A stretch of 64,000 nt of DNA from Hanleya hanleyi (GCA_036873755.1 JAVTVY010020548.1:1-64000); one strand, 5' to 3'. Counted from the first letter of the stretch, positions 21,723 to 35,147 are shown. Numbers and translations are program-made. Notes: a model not told the origin generated them from the sequence alone.

Positions 21723-21881
21723 CAACAGGGACGAAATCGAGACCGTCGTGGACACAAGTACATAGCGGCTGGTCAAAGACGGTTCCTGGTCCACAGGACA
21801 TCTGCATTCTCTCTCCGAATTCATCAATGGCGAAATATATACGCTGATCATTGTCGACATCATTAGCGACCAGGTTACAGG
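21723..21881 (-). CDS. Pif/BMSP-like gene, exon 5 (third chitin-binding module), copy 2
   Basis: Acceptor before 21881, donor GTGAGT from 21722, phase 1 at both ends, 159 bases. Same module as 14107-14265. Two codons differ, both changing the residue (S/A and T/I in the strand before the SCGPGTVFDQ motif). This copy is contiguous with exons 1-4 in the assembly. Confidence 0.8.
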
Positions 21882-22867
21882 CTGTAAATCGAGAGTAAAT
21901 GGTTTTATAGTGCCGTACAGTTCACGTTAGTGCCGTACAGAACAGTTGTTCGTTTGCGCAACTAGGATTTATTCTCTAGATGATATACATAGTGCAAATA
22001 AGTGGTCGCGTCGTGTAATATAAGTTGTCGTACCTGTGGAAGTATTTTCTAATCGGATTCATTTTTTGTTAGAGAGATGATGAAACCCAGTGTAGGCTCC
22101 ACTAGGGGATATTTGTCTGAATCACCATTTGTCTCACCGTCCGTACGCATAGTACGGTAATCGACAACCATTCCCGAAGGCAGCGGCATCCACAGATATA
22201 TTTTTTTTACGTCGTGATGACATCGTGCGATGATCATCGTTGTCTGGGATTAAAGGAAGTCATACTCCTGTCAAGTACTGATCATTTGTAATTGCGAAAG
22301 ATACTGGAGTGAGTGAGTGAATAGGGTTTAACGTCGCTTTCAACATTTTTTCAGCTATATCACGACGGGGAAGGGAAGGGAGGGGAGGGGCAGGGGCAGG
22401 GGTACCTACTTGTAACAGAGCAGATCTAATGCTGCCATTTTATAGTGCTGTCCCACTGAAATATCATGCCGTAGGCAGACATGACACCCCACTCAGTCAC
22501 ATTATACTGACACCGAGCGAACCAGTCCTTGTTCTATCCTCTTAATGCTGAACGTAAGCGAGGGAGCAACAAGTTCCATTTTTCAAGTCTTAGGTATGAC
22601 CCGGCCTGGCGAAAGATACTGACACCTGTCTTCCAACACATAAGTTTATAGAAACGCTTAATATGAATGAACAGCGATATATACATGTCACTATATGACC
22701 TCATTATATTCACCCCAACACAACATCATTGTGTTTAAACATATCGAATGGAGAAAAATAAACAAAGCTATTAAAAAAGAAGATTATGGTCTACATCATT
22801 AAAACGTAATCGTTTTTCGTCTTAGAGTGGGTTGCTGGTCGTCAGTGGCATTGACCATTATAGCCAA

Positions 22868-23398
22868 GTTCACATGGCTTCGTTCGTTTCTACTGCGCCA
22901 TGAATCCTCTCACTGAACTTTCATGTACACTCCGGGAAAACACGGCCCCATGGGTCGTACGGCTCCATCCGGCAAATTATGAAACAATCCCTCTGTCCAC
23001 TGCTTTGATCGAGTTCGGCAAATAGTTTCATTGCCATGAAGAGCTGATCCGTCTGCAATCAGTCTTCAAACATCAACAGCCGGTCGAATTTCTCCTGGGT
23101 ACCGCCATTATCTTCGTACTGGTCACGTGATCCGCATAATACGTAGCTTATCACGTGGCACGTACGAATATAATGGAGGAAAATTCAACCGGCCGTTGAA
23201 GTTTGAGGCTGACTGCAGACGGATCAGCTCTTCACGGCAATGAAACTATTTGCCGAACTCGATAAAAGCAGTGGACAGAGAATGGGAAGAGGTTGTTTTA
23301 TTGCCGGATGGAGCCGTGTTGTCCCGGAGTGTACATGTAAGTTCAGTAAGAGGATTCATCGCGTTGTAGGAACGAACGAAGCCATGTGGACTACTTGA
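22868..23398. mobile_element. Fold-back element, copy 2
   Basis: Allelic or duplicated version of 15540-16110, slightly shorter in the right arm. Confidence 0.8.
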
Positions 23399-24065
23399 CC
23401 ATTCACCTTTTGATCTCACCCCTGGTACCGGACACATCGCTTCCTACTAATGGAAACACTCACAAAACTGTGATTTTCCATGTATCCTCAGTGGCCTTGA
23501 CCTTTGGCCTTTGGTCCTCGATAGGTTTCTTTTTTTTTGGAACTAAATAAGAAAAGTTCGCCAACTATAAATGACATAGTCCAACATTTTGGGACACGAT
23601 TTGGCAAAAAATATAACCGTATATGAACATGTTGCGGAGGGGGTTGTTTGAAGATTCCATAGCGGGACAAATTGGCTGAGATGCCCTGCCGTGTATTTTG
23701 GACACAAGGAACTTGGTGCACATCCGACAAACTCTTGTCCACATTTCACCCATACCAATATCGATATTTGAATCTTTCAGCTATTAAGACAAATACAAAA
23801 AATGGGAATTTCGAGATTCAAATGTCGCGGTGTGTGAATCTGTCCTATTAGTCATGTCATGCGCATGGCAAACCTGCGATCAAGGTCAAATCAAGAATGA
23901 CATCAGTGTAAGTTATTCATACTTGATAGCATTGCAAGAAGTCAGCGATCTTGGCCACGAAAACATATTTGTCATTCTCCAAGCAGGCCTATTCTAACAT
24001 ATGACTACGCGGAGATAGCCTTAAAACTGACGAGATTACCAGCAGAGTTCCGCAGATTAAACCGT

Positions 24066-24822
24066 AATAAGGCAGCACTAATTGGACCTAATATCAAACA
24101 GACCATGTTGCAAAGAACTGTAAACGAAGCCAAGATTAATTATCGAATAATATTCATCTCCTTATTACAACAGCAATCGACATTTGGTTGTTTGAAAGAA
24201 AAAAATAAAAATAAAAATATAATAAAATGAATATAGTATTCGAATCGAAACAGAAGATGTTTGGGTTCAGGGCTATACACAAATAGTTCTGAAGGATCAC
24301 ATGATCAAATTATGATAGCAGCACGTGATCAATGATTTATGAGTAAATAATCTAGAATTAGAGATTATGGACTAAGAATCAGGGGAGATAATCCTACAGG
24401 AGATTGAGATCAGGTTAGAAATGAATGCTTGGGCTGACATGACCACACCTCATCTCCCACATATACACTGTGAAATATTTAATCCAAATATCAGACTATT
24501 TTCAACTGACAAAAATAGGATTTGGTATCAGATATATTTAGAAAAGACATTTTAGCGAACCTTATGCGGGCTTGGATTTATATTTTCAGGTGAATAGTTA
24601 TAGTAAATATCTTCTCGTGAATGTGCTCACAATCAGTTCAAATGTATATGTGCCTGTTCTTGGTAGATAACACTGACAAATGTATTTTTTATATAATAAT
24701 GAGATTACGTATTACAATTCCCACGAACGCAATATTAACATTATTTCTAAATAGTTCGATTCCATTTTTCTGAAACTCAGGTTTGAACAGACCATTTTTA
24801 TTTATTTTTATCAAGAGCTTAC
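24066..24822. other. Intron 4, unique part
   Basis: AT-rich sequence with no exon or repeat I can support. Confidence 0.6.
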
Positions 24823-25017
24823 GTCCGGGTGTTGTGTCGATAGGTTCCGGGCACAGATCGACACAGGTGGAGTCGGCCGAACACCCGTTGGGTCCAGCCC
24901 GCTCTCCTGGAGGACAACATGACACGTCTATCGTCCTTCCGGCGGAACATGTCATCAACGTTCTGCAGTTCTCAAAAGCTTGCATTCTGAATCCTTCAGC
25001 CTGGTTAATACAGGGAT
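24823..25017 (-). CDS. Pif/BMSP-like gene, exon 4 (second chitin-binding module)
   Basis: Acceptor CCGCAG before 25017, donor GTAAGC from 24822; 195 bases, phase 1 at both ends. Encodes a cysteine-rich module (D-P-C-I-N-Q..., CRTLMTC, VSCCPPGER, CVDLCPEP) with eight or more cysteines, read as a peritrophin-like chitin-binding module. It ends in a short proline/threonine linker. Single copy in the window. Confidence 0.75.
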
Positions 25018-25379
25018 CTGCGGTGTAAGACGAAACAAATTTCTTGTTAATAAAAATGTTTTTCCTTGCAGTGAATGAGACTCACTCTTTGATATTATAT
25101 TTGGATAATACTGAAAGGAAACAATATAAAAATCAATAAATTAGAAAATGAAAAAAAACAACAAAAAAAAACAACTAAATAATTGGATAGTAATATGGAA
25201 TAGTAATATAAAATTGGTCATTATTACTTATATACATATCCGCGTAGACTATCGGTATATTTATAATGGGTCGAATACTTAAAACTCTTTGTATTTCGTG
25301 GTTTATAATTGTCATAGTTCCGAAGGTTTCTTACTATTTGTTTAATGTACCCTACTCTAAATAATATATATAACATTAC

Positions 25380-25625
25380 CAAATCGACAGACAGCCATCG
25401 CGGCAGCTTGTTGGGAAATGATGTTCTGGTCCCAGAATGTTCCAATAGACGTCTTCCTCAACAGCTGTAGCCATGTTCCATCGTCCTGCATGATACATTG
25501 CCAGTAATGCCAGCAATCGGTGGCCTCGGCGTACCCAATACCATTGACGATGATACAGTTGTCACATGGACCACCTTGTGGTGGTGCTGGTACAGGAGCT
25601 CGTGTAGTGGTCACAATAGCAACTT
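25380..25625 (-). CDS. Pif/BMSP-like gene, exon 3 (first chitin-binding module)
   Basis: Acceptor CCACAG before 25625, donor GTAATG from 25379; 246 bases, phase 1 at both ends. A T/P-rich linker (VTTTRAPVPAPPQGG) leads into PCDNC, GIGYAEATDCWHYWQC and MAVCRF. The D-C-x-H-Y-W-Q-C pattern is the classic aromatic-cysteine core of chitin-binding type 2 (peritrophin-A) modules. The upstream intron is 9.5 kb and holds most of the mobile elements of 26-34 kb. Confidence 0.8.
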
Positions 25626-26985
25626 CTGTGGACGAAATCATTTAAGATCGTCAATAGAAAAACAATCAACAGAAAGTGAAAATACTCCCAAACGAACTAT
25701 TGAAACGATGGAAAAGAAATTCTAACATGAGGACAGATTTAGATGTCATGTCACAAAGAAAATCCAGCTAGTTGACGGTTTCTGGTGCAAAAGTTTCAAG
25801 TTCAAAAATTATAATGGTGACAACAAAGTGTTCTCAACATCTCAGGCTATATTCAAATGTTTTTTGAGAAACATTTTAAAAGTTGGAAACTATTAAACCA
25901 AACGAATTATTATGGATAACAACTTCTTCGTTTATTAACTGGTTTATATTGAAATTATGATTTGCGTGCGCTAAAGGAGCAGCAAATATAAGCTAATTTC
26001 AAAGGCCAGATTTTTTTCAAACCTGCCATATTCTGTGTCATAACCCTCCTCTTGAGTTAAGCAAAGCGCTGATAAACAGATATGCATTTACGGTACAAGG
26101 ACTAGCATGATTAGAGGCCTCAATGACGCTGTAATTCAGGCATGCACACAGGATATATCACCCAACGTGAGTCCTAAGTGAGAAATGTAAGCCCACTAGG
26201 ATATTTCCCTAGACACAATACGTGAGTGTGTCAAGTTCCAGTGAAATATCCCAGCCGTAGTATCTAGGGTCTAGTTTCAACACGGGTCTCAATTCGGCTA
26301 ACAAAATCGAGTAGTGAGTAGGCATGCCAAATTTGGTGGAAATAGTCTTTCACAGATCAGGCCAAAGCACCAACAAATCCATCGACAGACAGACAGACAG
26401 ACAGATACATATATAATCTCTTAGACGTGGGCTACAAGTGATAAATTGCCCCATTAGGACATTCCCCAGACACTGCAGCAAGTCAATAGCGAAATGGTGG
26501 TATAGAATGTCTGTTTAAAATGTTCATGTGACATTATACAGGGTCCATTTGCCGACATGTCCCCCCATTGGCAAAATCGAAGAAGCAAGCTCATTAGGAC
26601 ATTTCCGCGATAGAGTTAGCAAACATGCCGAGCTAATAATGCCTCCTAGTCCGGAGTGAGCTACTTGTGCGCAATCAATTAAATGCAACAATTAAAGACG
26701 GTGGAGAAAGTTGCCGGCTTACTGACAAGAAGTCATGACTCTGATTGCATATCTAAAAACATCAGAAGAACCAAAAATGATCCTGTGATGATTTGTTTCT
26801 CAGCTACGTTTTTTGTTGAAGTTGTTCATGTGGACATCTTGACATCTTATATTATCTATATATAAGCTATAGAAAAATCGACATACCCAAGACAGATGCA
26901 ACCTACAGACATAAACAGATACTAGGAGCCCATTCACAACAACTTGGCTGAACGTCGTTTGCGATTGGACAAACTGAAGAACCAA
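25626..26985. other. Intron 2, unique part
   Basis: No exon seen. Contains a short GACA microsatellite near 26383-26405. Confidence 0.6.
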
Positions 26986-29031
26986 CTAGAGGTTCCGCTT
27001 TTACCCTTGAGTTGCCGCTCCGGCATGAAGCCTATGCTGGTTGTTTTTTTTAAGCAAAAACATACGTCTCCCTCAACCTCCCACCTTGCCTTAAGTGGGC
27101 ACATAATTTAAGAGAAAGTGCTATAAAATGAATGTAGCAATAAGTATCCTAAACAAAGCTGCGCATCTAAAAATATTAATTACAAAGAGGCGATTTTCAT
27201 GGTTGCAGTAACCCAGTGAGGAGTCGGGATTTATATATAGCAATGAGTGGATTGCCGACATCTACAGCGCCAAACCAATGTGAAATACATGTAATTGTGA
27301 AGCATCAACTATTTCGAAACTGATCACATTATAGGAAAGATGCAAAACATACAAGAGCCACACCTATAGTATACATGATGTACCGCATAGAAGTTTCATG
27401 CATCTGCCTTCAGTAGTTTCCAAGTTATGGAGTGAACAAAAATAGGACAGACAGATAAGCACATTTTGCATAGACCCACGCACGCACTAGCTCACATCAA
27501 AACCTAATTAGATCATAAGGCCATTTCAATGAAGCTTCCATCCAAGTTTGGTGAAATTTCATCCAGTAGATCTCCACATATCTTGTAGACAAGAGTAGTC
27601 CTGTACATACATGTAACAAAGGTGGACATCAGAAACAGATGGATGCACGCAAACAAACCAAAATCTAATCAGATGAGGAGGCCATCACGATAAAGCTGCC
27701 ATCCAAGTTCGGGGAAATTCGATCCAGTAGTTCTTCAGATATTTTATAGACAAGGCTTGTCTATACACGTACAAGTAGACAGACGGATAAACACCAAACA
27801 CACGCGCACACCAAAACATAATAAGATGCGGAGGCCATTCCAATAAAGATTCCATCCAAGTCTGGTGAAGTTCACCAGAGACCATCACGATGAAGCTTCC
27901 ATCCAAGTTCGGGGAAATTCCGTCCAGTAGTTCTCCAGATATCTTACAGGCAAGGCCTGTCTATGCATGTATAAGTAGATGGACAGGCAAACAGACAACA
28001 TACCCAGACGAACGCATGCATGCATACCGAAACCTAATCAGATGAGCCATTGGCGAAATTCCGTGGGGTAGTTCTCCAGATATCTTACAGACAAGGCTTG
28101 TATATACATGTACAAGTACATGGGCAGACGGACGGACACCGAACATGGACGAAACACACCAAAACCTAATCAGATGAGAGGGCTATCCCAATAAAGCTTC
28201 CATCCAAGTTTGGTGAACTTCCGTCAAGTAGTTCTCCAGATATCTTGCAGACAAGGCCTATATATACATGTATAAGTAGATGAACGCACGGACGGACACC
28301 GGACACGGATGAATGCATGCACACAAACCAAAACCTGATCAAATGAGGGGACTATCCCAATTAAACTTCCATCCAAGTTTGGTGAAATTCCAACCAGTAG
28401 TTCTGAAGATGTTTTGCAGACAAGGCCTGTATATACATGTACAAGTAGATGGACGGACGGACGGACACCGGACACGGATGAACGCATGCACACACACCAA
28501 AACCTGATCAAATGAGGGGCTATCCCAATGAAGCTTCCACCCAAGTTTGGCGAAATTCTGTCCAGTAGTTATCAAGATATCTTGCAGACAAGGCCTGTAT
28601 ATACATGTACAAGTAGACGGACGGACGGACGGACGGACACGATGAATGCACGCACACACACCAAAACCTAATCAAGTGAGGGGGCTATCCCACTGAAGGT
28701 TCCATCCATGTTTGGTGAGATTCCATCTAGTAGTTCTCAAGATATCTTGCTGACAAGGCCTGTATATACATGTACAAGTAGATGGACGGACGGACGGACA
28801 CCGGTCATGGATGAATGCACGCACACACACCAACACCTAATCAAATGAGGGGGCTATCCCAATGAAGCTTCCATCAAAGTTTGGTGAAATTCCATTCACT
28901 AGTTCTCGAGATATCTTGCAGACAAGGCAAGGGGACGGACAGGCATCCATCCATCCATCCAGACAGACAGACATCACAACCACTAGATGTCTCCCCCCAA
29001 CATAGTTGACCTTATTGTTGGGGGAGATATA
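26986..29031 (-). mobile_element. Pearl/HINE-like element, 2-kb form
   Basis: Reverse orientation relative to 14693-15100. It starts CTAGAGGTTCCGCTTTTACC and ends with the hairpin region around ATGTCTCCCCCCAAC and GTTGGGGGAGATAT. The core is expanded to about nine diverged ~190-bp tandem units, each with CTTCCATCCAAGTTTGGTGA, a CTCCAGATATCTTGCAGACA-like block, TATACATGTACAAGTAGATG and a GGAC-type microsatellite. No protein; non-autonomous. Confidence 0.75.
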
Positions 29032-30074
29032 ATGACCAATAACCACCGGTATCCGAAAAGGGAAATCATTATCACTCTAATATTTCGAAATCCTATGTAT
29101 ACGAACGGGATGATTATATATCGTCAAATCCAGAAGCGTCCCTATTGCTTGAACTATCATCACAGCTATCACGGTGTAGATTTGTATATTTATCTTCTTT
29201 ATATGAAGAGAAAGAAGAAGCTCGCGGATTGGTCGTGTAATGCAATGACGGAAAAGGAGAGGAAGAGAAAACGAATGGAAATGACTCAACAATTTAATTT
29301 TTTCAGCAAAAATCAAAAACAAAAAAACAATCTGCGAATAATGCCGTGTTTCTTCCAGGTTTTTTTGACTTATATGTCTGGCCGTCCGTTCTTGGACAGG
29401 CCCTATTATTGGACACCTAGATCCACTGGGGCTATTTTCTCTGCATGTTACATAACGATTGTAAAATTTACAGTTGAGTTACAAATGCATGTTGTAACAT
29501 ACAGCTTCAACATTTCTTCGAAGAATGAATAACTTCCGCCTGAAAACGGAGAAATTGAAGATGATGAAACGCATTTGATAACATGTGAATGTGTATGCGG
29601 ACTGCTGTCTGACTGCTGAAGGCTTACACATGTGACATCATCAGCAGAGCTCAGCAAGAGAAATTCATGCTCTGTGTTGAGTTTTTGCTCGTTAAATTTC
29701 ACTATTTCTAAACGGGTAATAGAGTTAAGGCTTACATACTTGAAAATTTTAGATTCCATAGATTGATAATCCATCGATCAAGGTAGGGGAGTTTGAGGAT
29801 CCCTCTAAGGTTGGATCCTTGAAAATGAGCGAACTTCGTTAGTTCGGTGTAACGGTCGAGATACTTCCAGGCATAAGAGGCCTAACATTCTCATCATGGA
29901 ACGATGGAGTGTTATAGAAACAACAGTACATCACGGGATATCTTCCAGGTTTCTAACACTCGATTGGTCAATTCAAATTTTTAAAAGAAATCCTATATTT
30001 TCATTTGGCTTGTGTAGAAAACTGGAAGAATCTTCAACCAATCATTTCTGTAAATGTGCATTACGTCGGTACAT
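29032..30074. other. Intron 2, unique part
   Basis: A 181-codon frame starting inside the mobile element has no domain and mixed composition; not called. Nothing else seen. Confidence 0.5.
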
Positions 30075-30525
30075 CAACCAGCCTGGCGACAGGGAAAGGA
30101 GATGAAATGAACCTGCCAGGCAACTGGGAAAGGGGATGAAATGAATCAGCCCGGCAACTGGGGAAGGGGATGAAATGAACCAGCCAGTCAACCAGACCGG
30201 CAACTGGGAAAGGGGATTAAATGAACTAGCCAGACAACTGAGAAAGGGAATGAAACCAACCAGCCCGGCAACTGGGAGAGGGGATGAAATCAACCAGCCC
30301 AGCAACTGGGAAAGTGGATGAAATCAATCAACCCGGCAACTGGGAAAGGGGATGAAATGAACCAGCCAGGCAACTAGAAAAGGGGATGAAATCAACCAGA
30401 CCGGCAACTGGGAAAGGGGATTAAATGAACTAGCCAGGCAACTGGGGAAGGGGATGAAGCCAACCAGCCCGGCAACTGGGGAAGCGGAGGAAATCAATCA
30501 GCCCGGCAACTGGAAAAAGGTATGA
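30075..30525. repeat. 34-bp minisatellite
   Basis: About 13 units of AACCAGCCCGGCAACTGGGA plus AAGGGGATGAAATG. Confidence 0.95.
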
Positions 30526-30756
30526 AATTCCGCTTACTGAAATGTTTATCAGAATGATATTTGCAACAGAATGTGGGAATATCCTCCTCAACGCTGCTTA
30601 TCAGACCTTTCAGCACAGAGGTAAAGGAATTTTGGATCCATCGTACTATAATTCACCCAACTGTCCCTGTTTGTTTGCTAGATTTTGTGTATGTTTGTGT
30701 CCACCGTGCCACACAGTTGCTGGTCGAAAGACCATCAAACTTCGTCCTAACATTAT

Positions 30757-30845
30757 TGGGGGCAATGCGGGTAGCATAAAACAAAAAAATAATCCCAAAA
30801 GGGGGCAATGCGGGTAGCATAAAACAAAAAAATAATCCCAAAAGG
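30757..30845. repeat. 43-bp duplicate
   Basis: GGGGGCAATGCGGGTAGCAT plus AAAACAAAAAAATAATCCC, two copies. Confidence 0.9.
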
Positions 30846-31854
30846 GGAGGGGCAGGAATTTCAACAAGATAGCTATGAGGTCCCCGAAAATGACATAAAT
30901 CAACAAAAACAATAAAATGGGAAGTTAATGCCCAACGGATACTAGAGGGACATGGGCAGCAGGTCTAATTATTATAAATGACGTTTAACGCACACTGGGT
31001 ACCGAGAACAGTTAATGTTCATGTGGTCACATATGGAATATGAAAAAATATATATTCAATATCAAAATGTTGAGACCTAAAATGCAAATGTTGCAAAATT
31101 GTAACTATCAGCAGTTCATATTTTTTCGAAAAGCTAACAAACATTTCGAAATTAAGCACATCAACTGTAATTCCAGGAATCTTTTCTATGTTCTTACATG
31201 TATGAGGCGCCGTTTGCCACTTTCTGATTTAATCTATTTATTTCTAAATATTTGGTATTTATCAGCCAGATATATAAATCCGTTAAACATGGAGGTGAAA
31301 TAAACACTGGGCTTAGTAAAATTTAAATCCCATATCAACGAAAATAATGCATGAAAGAATTATAAATCTTCCTTTCAGTGGACCATAAATATTAACCTAT
31401 TAAACCTATTTTAAACTATTAGAGATATATATATCTATGGTTACGTTGTTTTTGGATATAAATTTCTTCAATATATTCATATATCCTCGATCAACGATAT
31501 CGTATTTATATATCCGACGTAACGGATTTCGCTGATATATAAATATTTCTAAATCTGTTGTTGGAGAAAAAAATACTGTCATCGCCAAAGTTCTGATATA
31601 TAAATCCTGAACTGAGAAAGTATTGGATATATATATATTCGAAGTAAGATATGCTAATGAGTAACTGGTGACGTCGTCAGCTTTGCTGTGGTTTCAGAAA
31701 TGAACAGGGCTCATAAACGTTGAAATGTCAAGGTGTCGAAATTTATGGTCTACGGACGGGAAGATTATGTTTTATAAAACTTAACTTAAACTACTTTTAT
31801 ATCCAATTATTTTTAGGATGACACTTTCTCAGTAAAGCCCAAATACTAGTGCTG

Positions 31855-31930
31855 GATGGGTCAGTCCCGTGCGAGACTCGAACCCGCGTCCTCAGAGTTT
31901 GGCACCAAATCGCCAGCATGCAGTCAAACT
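31855..31930 (-). other. tRNA-like segment (SINE fragment or tRNA relic)
   Basis: On the minus strand, GCGGGTTCGAGTCTCGC gives a good T-arm/B-box, preceded by a GCCAAACTC stretch. The acceptor 3' side does not pair with upstream sequence, so it is not an intact tRNA. Confidence 0.35.
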
Positions 31931-32599
31931 ACTTTTCCTGCATCGATTATATCTGTAAATATTCAATCAGTAGCGTCGACGTAATCGAATGTCCTCTCAA
32001 ATGACTTTTGACTGTTTCAGTTTTTGGTTGTATACAATTTAATATGGCTTTTTCAATATATTTAAATGTGTCATATTATATTAGAAAAATGCTACTAAAA
32101 TAGGCCAAAACAAATTTCGACATTTTGTCGACTGACTATCACGGTACGTTATATTGACTGAACTTTTACTGCGGTAGGCTTATATCCTATTTGTTGTCTG
32201 TGCTATTGACACAAACATAAACGTAACAGCAAGGGTTTTTTTTCTCAGGTGAAAGCGATGCTACTTTTATATCATCTTGGCCTTTTGAAAAAGTCGGGAA
32301 ACCAAAATTTAAAAACATGAACGTTCAGTTTTCGTTTATGTTTGTCTTTTGCCACAGTGAGAAATCAAACACCAAATAAGAAGAACTTAATTCTTCTATA
32401 TTTTCAATTTCCGAAATTACCGGGAATGAAAATGAAAGCAAAGATAACTGTATTTCTTAAAAAAAAATAAGAAATTAACATATATTAAACTTGTTGACTG
32501 CATCATGGGAGCATAGAATTTATTAGAATAAACTCCATGATGGGAGTACAAGAACTGCCCAAAGAAATTTCCCCTATAACATTGATAGATGGTTCACTA

Positions 32600-33068
32600 C
32601 ACAGTCAAAAATAATTTTCTTGCAAATTTCTTGAAATTTCTTAGATTTTCTTGAATTTCTTAAATAAGAAAAATACATTATTCCCTCTGTGATACAACGT
32701 TTAGGAAGTTCCGAACAATAATTATTATGACGTTTTGGGGGATAGTTTCTGGCAGTTATTGGGCATTTCCAAAGCTTATAAATCTGTTTCAATTTTTGTC
32801 TTGTCAGTAAGATATGATTTTTTTCTCAAACGAGAAAAAGTAAGAAAAACCTTCCAATTTCTTGAAATGGGAGACTGACAAGAATTATTATCTTAAATTT
32901 TCTCAACATTTTAAGAAATTGTAAGAAAATAATTCTTGTCAGTCTCCCATTTCAAGAAATTGAAAGGTTTTTCTTATTTTTTCTCGTTTGAGAAAAAAAT
33001 CATATCTTACTGACAAGACAAAAATTGAAACAGATTTATAAATTTTGGAAATGCCCAATAACTGCCAG
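32600..33068. mobile_element. Palindromic mariner-like MITE, right arm truncated
   Basis: Starts CACAGTCAAAAATAATTTTC directly after TA. The left arm (to ~32880) folds back on ~32880-33068 around AGACTGACAAGAATTATTAT. The fuller copy is at 39305-39916. TA target and CACAGT end suggest a Tc1/mariner type, with no transposase. Confidence 0.7.
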
Positions 33069-33772
33069 TATCTAGGCTGTTGATTTTTAAGCGTACCATA
33101 TCTGGAAGACTCTTAGAAATTCAAGAAGGTCAAGAATTTCAAAGGTGAAAAATTCTTACACCTTCTTTGAGACTCTGTGGATTGATTGTGCAGTGTTCGC
33201 CCACACATGGCACTTGCCAGCGTAATATAGATAAGATTTGGAGAGCTTTTGGGGGACATCAGCGGTTTTGGGGTAATACGTATCGCAGCTCATTAGGATG
33301 TTTCACTAGGATATATATATATATATCCAACACTTTCTCAGTTCAGTATTTATATATCAAAACTTTGGCGATGACAGGATATATATATGACCCTTTTCCT
33401 GAATTTCTACTATATATCCACCACTTTTTCAGTTCAGGATTTATATATCAAAACTTTGGCGATGATAGGATATATATATATATCTCCAACAACACATTTT
33501 GAAATATTTATGTACCAGCAAGATACGTTCGTTGGATATATAAATACGAGATCGTTGATTGAGGATATTTATATATATTGAAGAAATTTATATCCAAAAA
33601 TAACGTAACTAGAAAGATATATATCTAGCAATCTAAAATAGACATAATCTTTCACTCATTATTTTCGCTGATATAGGATTTAGATTTTAATAAACCTAGT
33701 GTTTATTTCACCTTCATGTTTAACGGACTTATACATCTGGCTGATAAATACCAAATATTTATAAATAAATAG

Positions 33773-35147
33773 AAGGGACCTTGCCTGTTGATTGCTGTAA
33801 TGGACGACAACAATCAAAGTATTCATGAACACAGGCCAGTGTCCTGCACGAGAAAAGCGGTCAACAGTTTTCAATGATGCCAGCAAGACATAATGATGTT
33901 CTAAAATTATCATATCCGTATCGCCGATCAGTATTATTTTCGTTGTAAAGTCGTTATCTAGAGAACGATGTACGAGTCACGCTTTGATTGTGCCTGTTCA
34001 TGTGAACCCCATGAGGATCTTGAAGTAGATGGGTTTATACGGTCAGGTTAGGCGGAATTAGGCACAAGTTACGAAATGTAACGCCATAGATTTTGCACGC
34101 TATGCTCGTATTTTGCTGTATCGCCAATTTGAGAAACGTTGATTGGATGCGCTTGGTGGTATAGCTCTATTTTAAATGCTACTCGGCGTGATATGCATAC
34201 GCCATATGCAGGTCCCACTGGAATACAATTATTTAGTCCAGAATGAGATAGTTTACCATGTCGAAATTGTAATCTTCTCTTGTCGGAAAGGCGACGAGAG
34301 AGCAGACACGTTTCATTTTTAGAGGTGTAGGTCTAAATATGATATGCCGCCCGACCGCAATCTTTATTCCTACCACAGGATATTGGAATACAAAGAAGTT
34401 AGAGCTGATCAGGTTAATCTAATTATTGTGGGACCATGTTCACTTGATTTGGATAATAGTTGGCCAAGAACATGCTGATTACATTCTAAATGAAGGCCAT
34501 AAGACAATAATTCAAAATTTCGATTTTCGATACATTTTCATCAAGATTTTTGCACTTTCAAGTCTCCGAGCAAGAGACTCAATTTAACTCAATAATAATT
34601 CGTCAGTGTAAGCAAGATTAATTTTACCAACACTATTTGAGGATATGGAATTTCAACAAAAATGCATTATGGCGGGAAAAACGTCAGCAAGGTATCTATA
34701 TTACATTTCCTGAAAGAACATGGCATTGGAATATATTTTGATAAGTTCCATTTCGCTATACCCAAACAGAAGGACAATATAAGGCCCAATCGCACCCCTT
34801 CCCCTATTCAGGTATTGATAAAATGGACAAGATATTGTAACCCAACTTTTACCTAACCTGTACCTCTATTTCACCAAGATTTAATGGTAAACAAGCAGAT
34901 ATCGAAAAGGCATAGGCTACCGGTACCTAAAATGTTGTCTGTGTGTGTATATATTAGTGGAAAGTATAGGTGTCAAATCCGACATTCAGTGTTCAGACCT
35001 CGTCCACTAATTAGAAGAATTTCCGCTTCAATAATTGAAAAGACCTGTCAGCATAGTGTATATATAGTACATTTATGCAAATGCATTCGTGCGCATTCCT
35101 TTGGTATGGACTAGTTGAGCGGCGGTGAGCAATACTTAAGTACGTAC
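33773..35147. other. Intron 2, proximal part
   Basis: No exon or strong repeat seen. 33.84-34.2 kb is loosely similar to 40.70-40.87 kb and may be an old interspersed repeat. Confidence 0.5.

Larger units (their letters stand above)
16822..24065. repeat. Duplicated segment, copy 2 (7.2 kb)
   Basis: Second copy of 4380-16798, lacking its large insertions. Homology starts at the first bases after the gap and stops near GCAGATTAAACCGTAATAAGG, after which unique intron 4 sequence continues to exon 4. Confidence 0.85.
31234..33772. mobile_element. Long-terminal-inverted-repeat element, 2.5 kb
   Basis: Arms 31234-31640 and ~33325-33772 are inverted copies; left outer end CTATTTATTTCTAAATATTTGG, inverse of CCAAATATTTATAAATAAATAG on the right. 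Arms are rich in TATATATCC. Between them: a tRNA-like block (31855-31930), unique DNA and a nested palindromic element (32600-33068). No transposase found. The inner part of the right arm is duplicated (33320-33480). Confidence 0.7.

Noticed and set aside
28987..29532. 181-codon plus-strand frame
   Set aside because: Starts inside the terminal hairpin of a mobile element and shows no domain or repeat family; likely chance.
31855..31930. Functional tRNA gene on the minus strand
   Set aside because: Good T-arm but no matching acceptor stem or complete D-arm.
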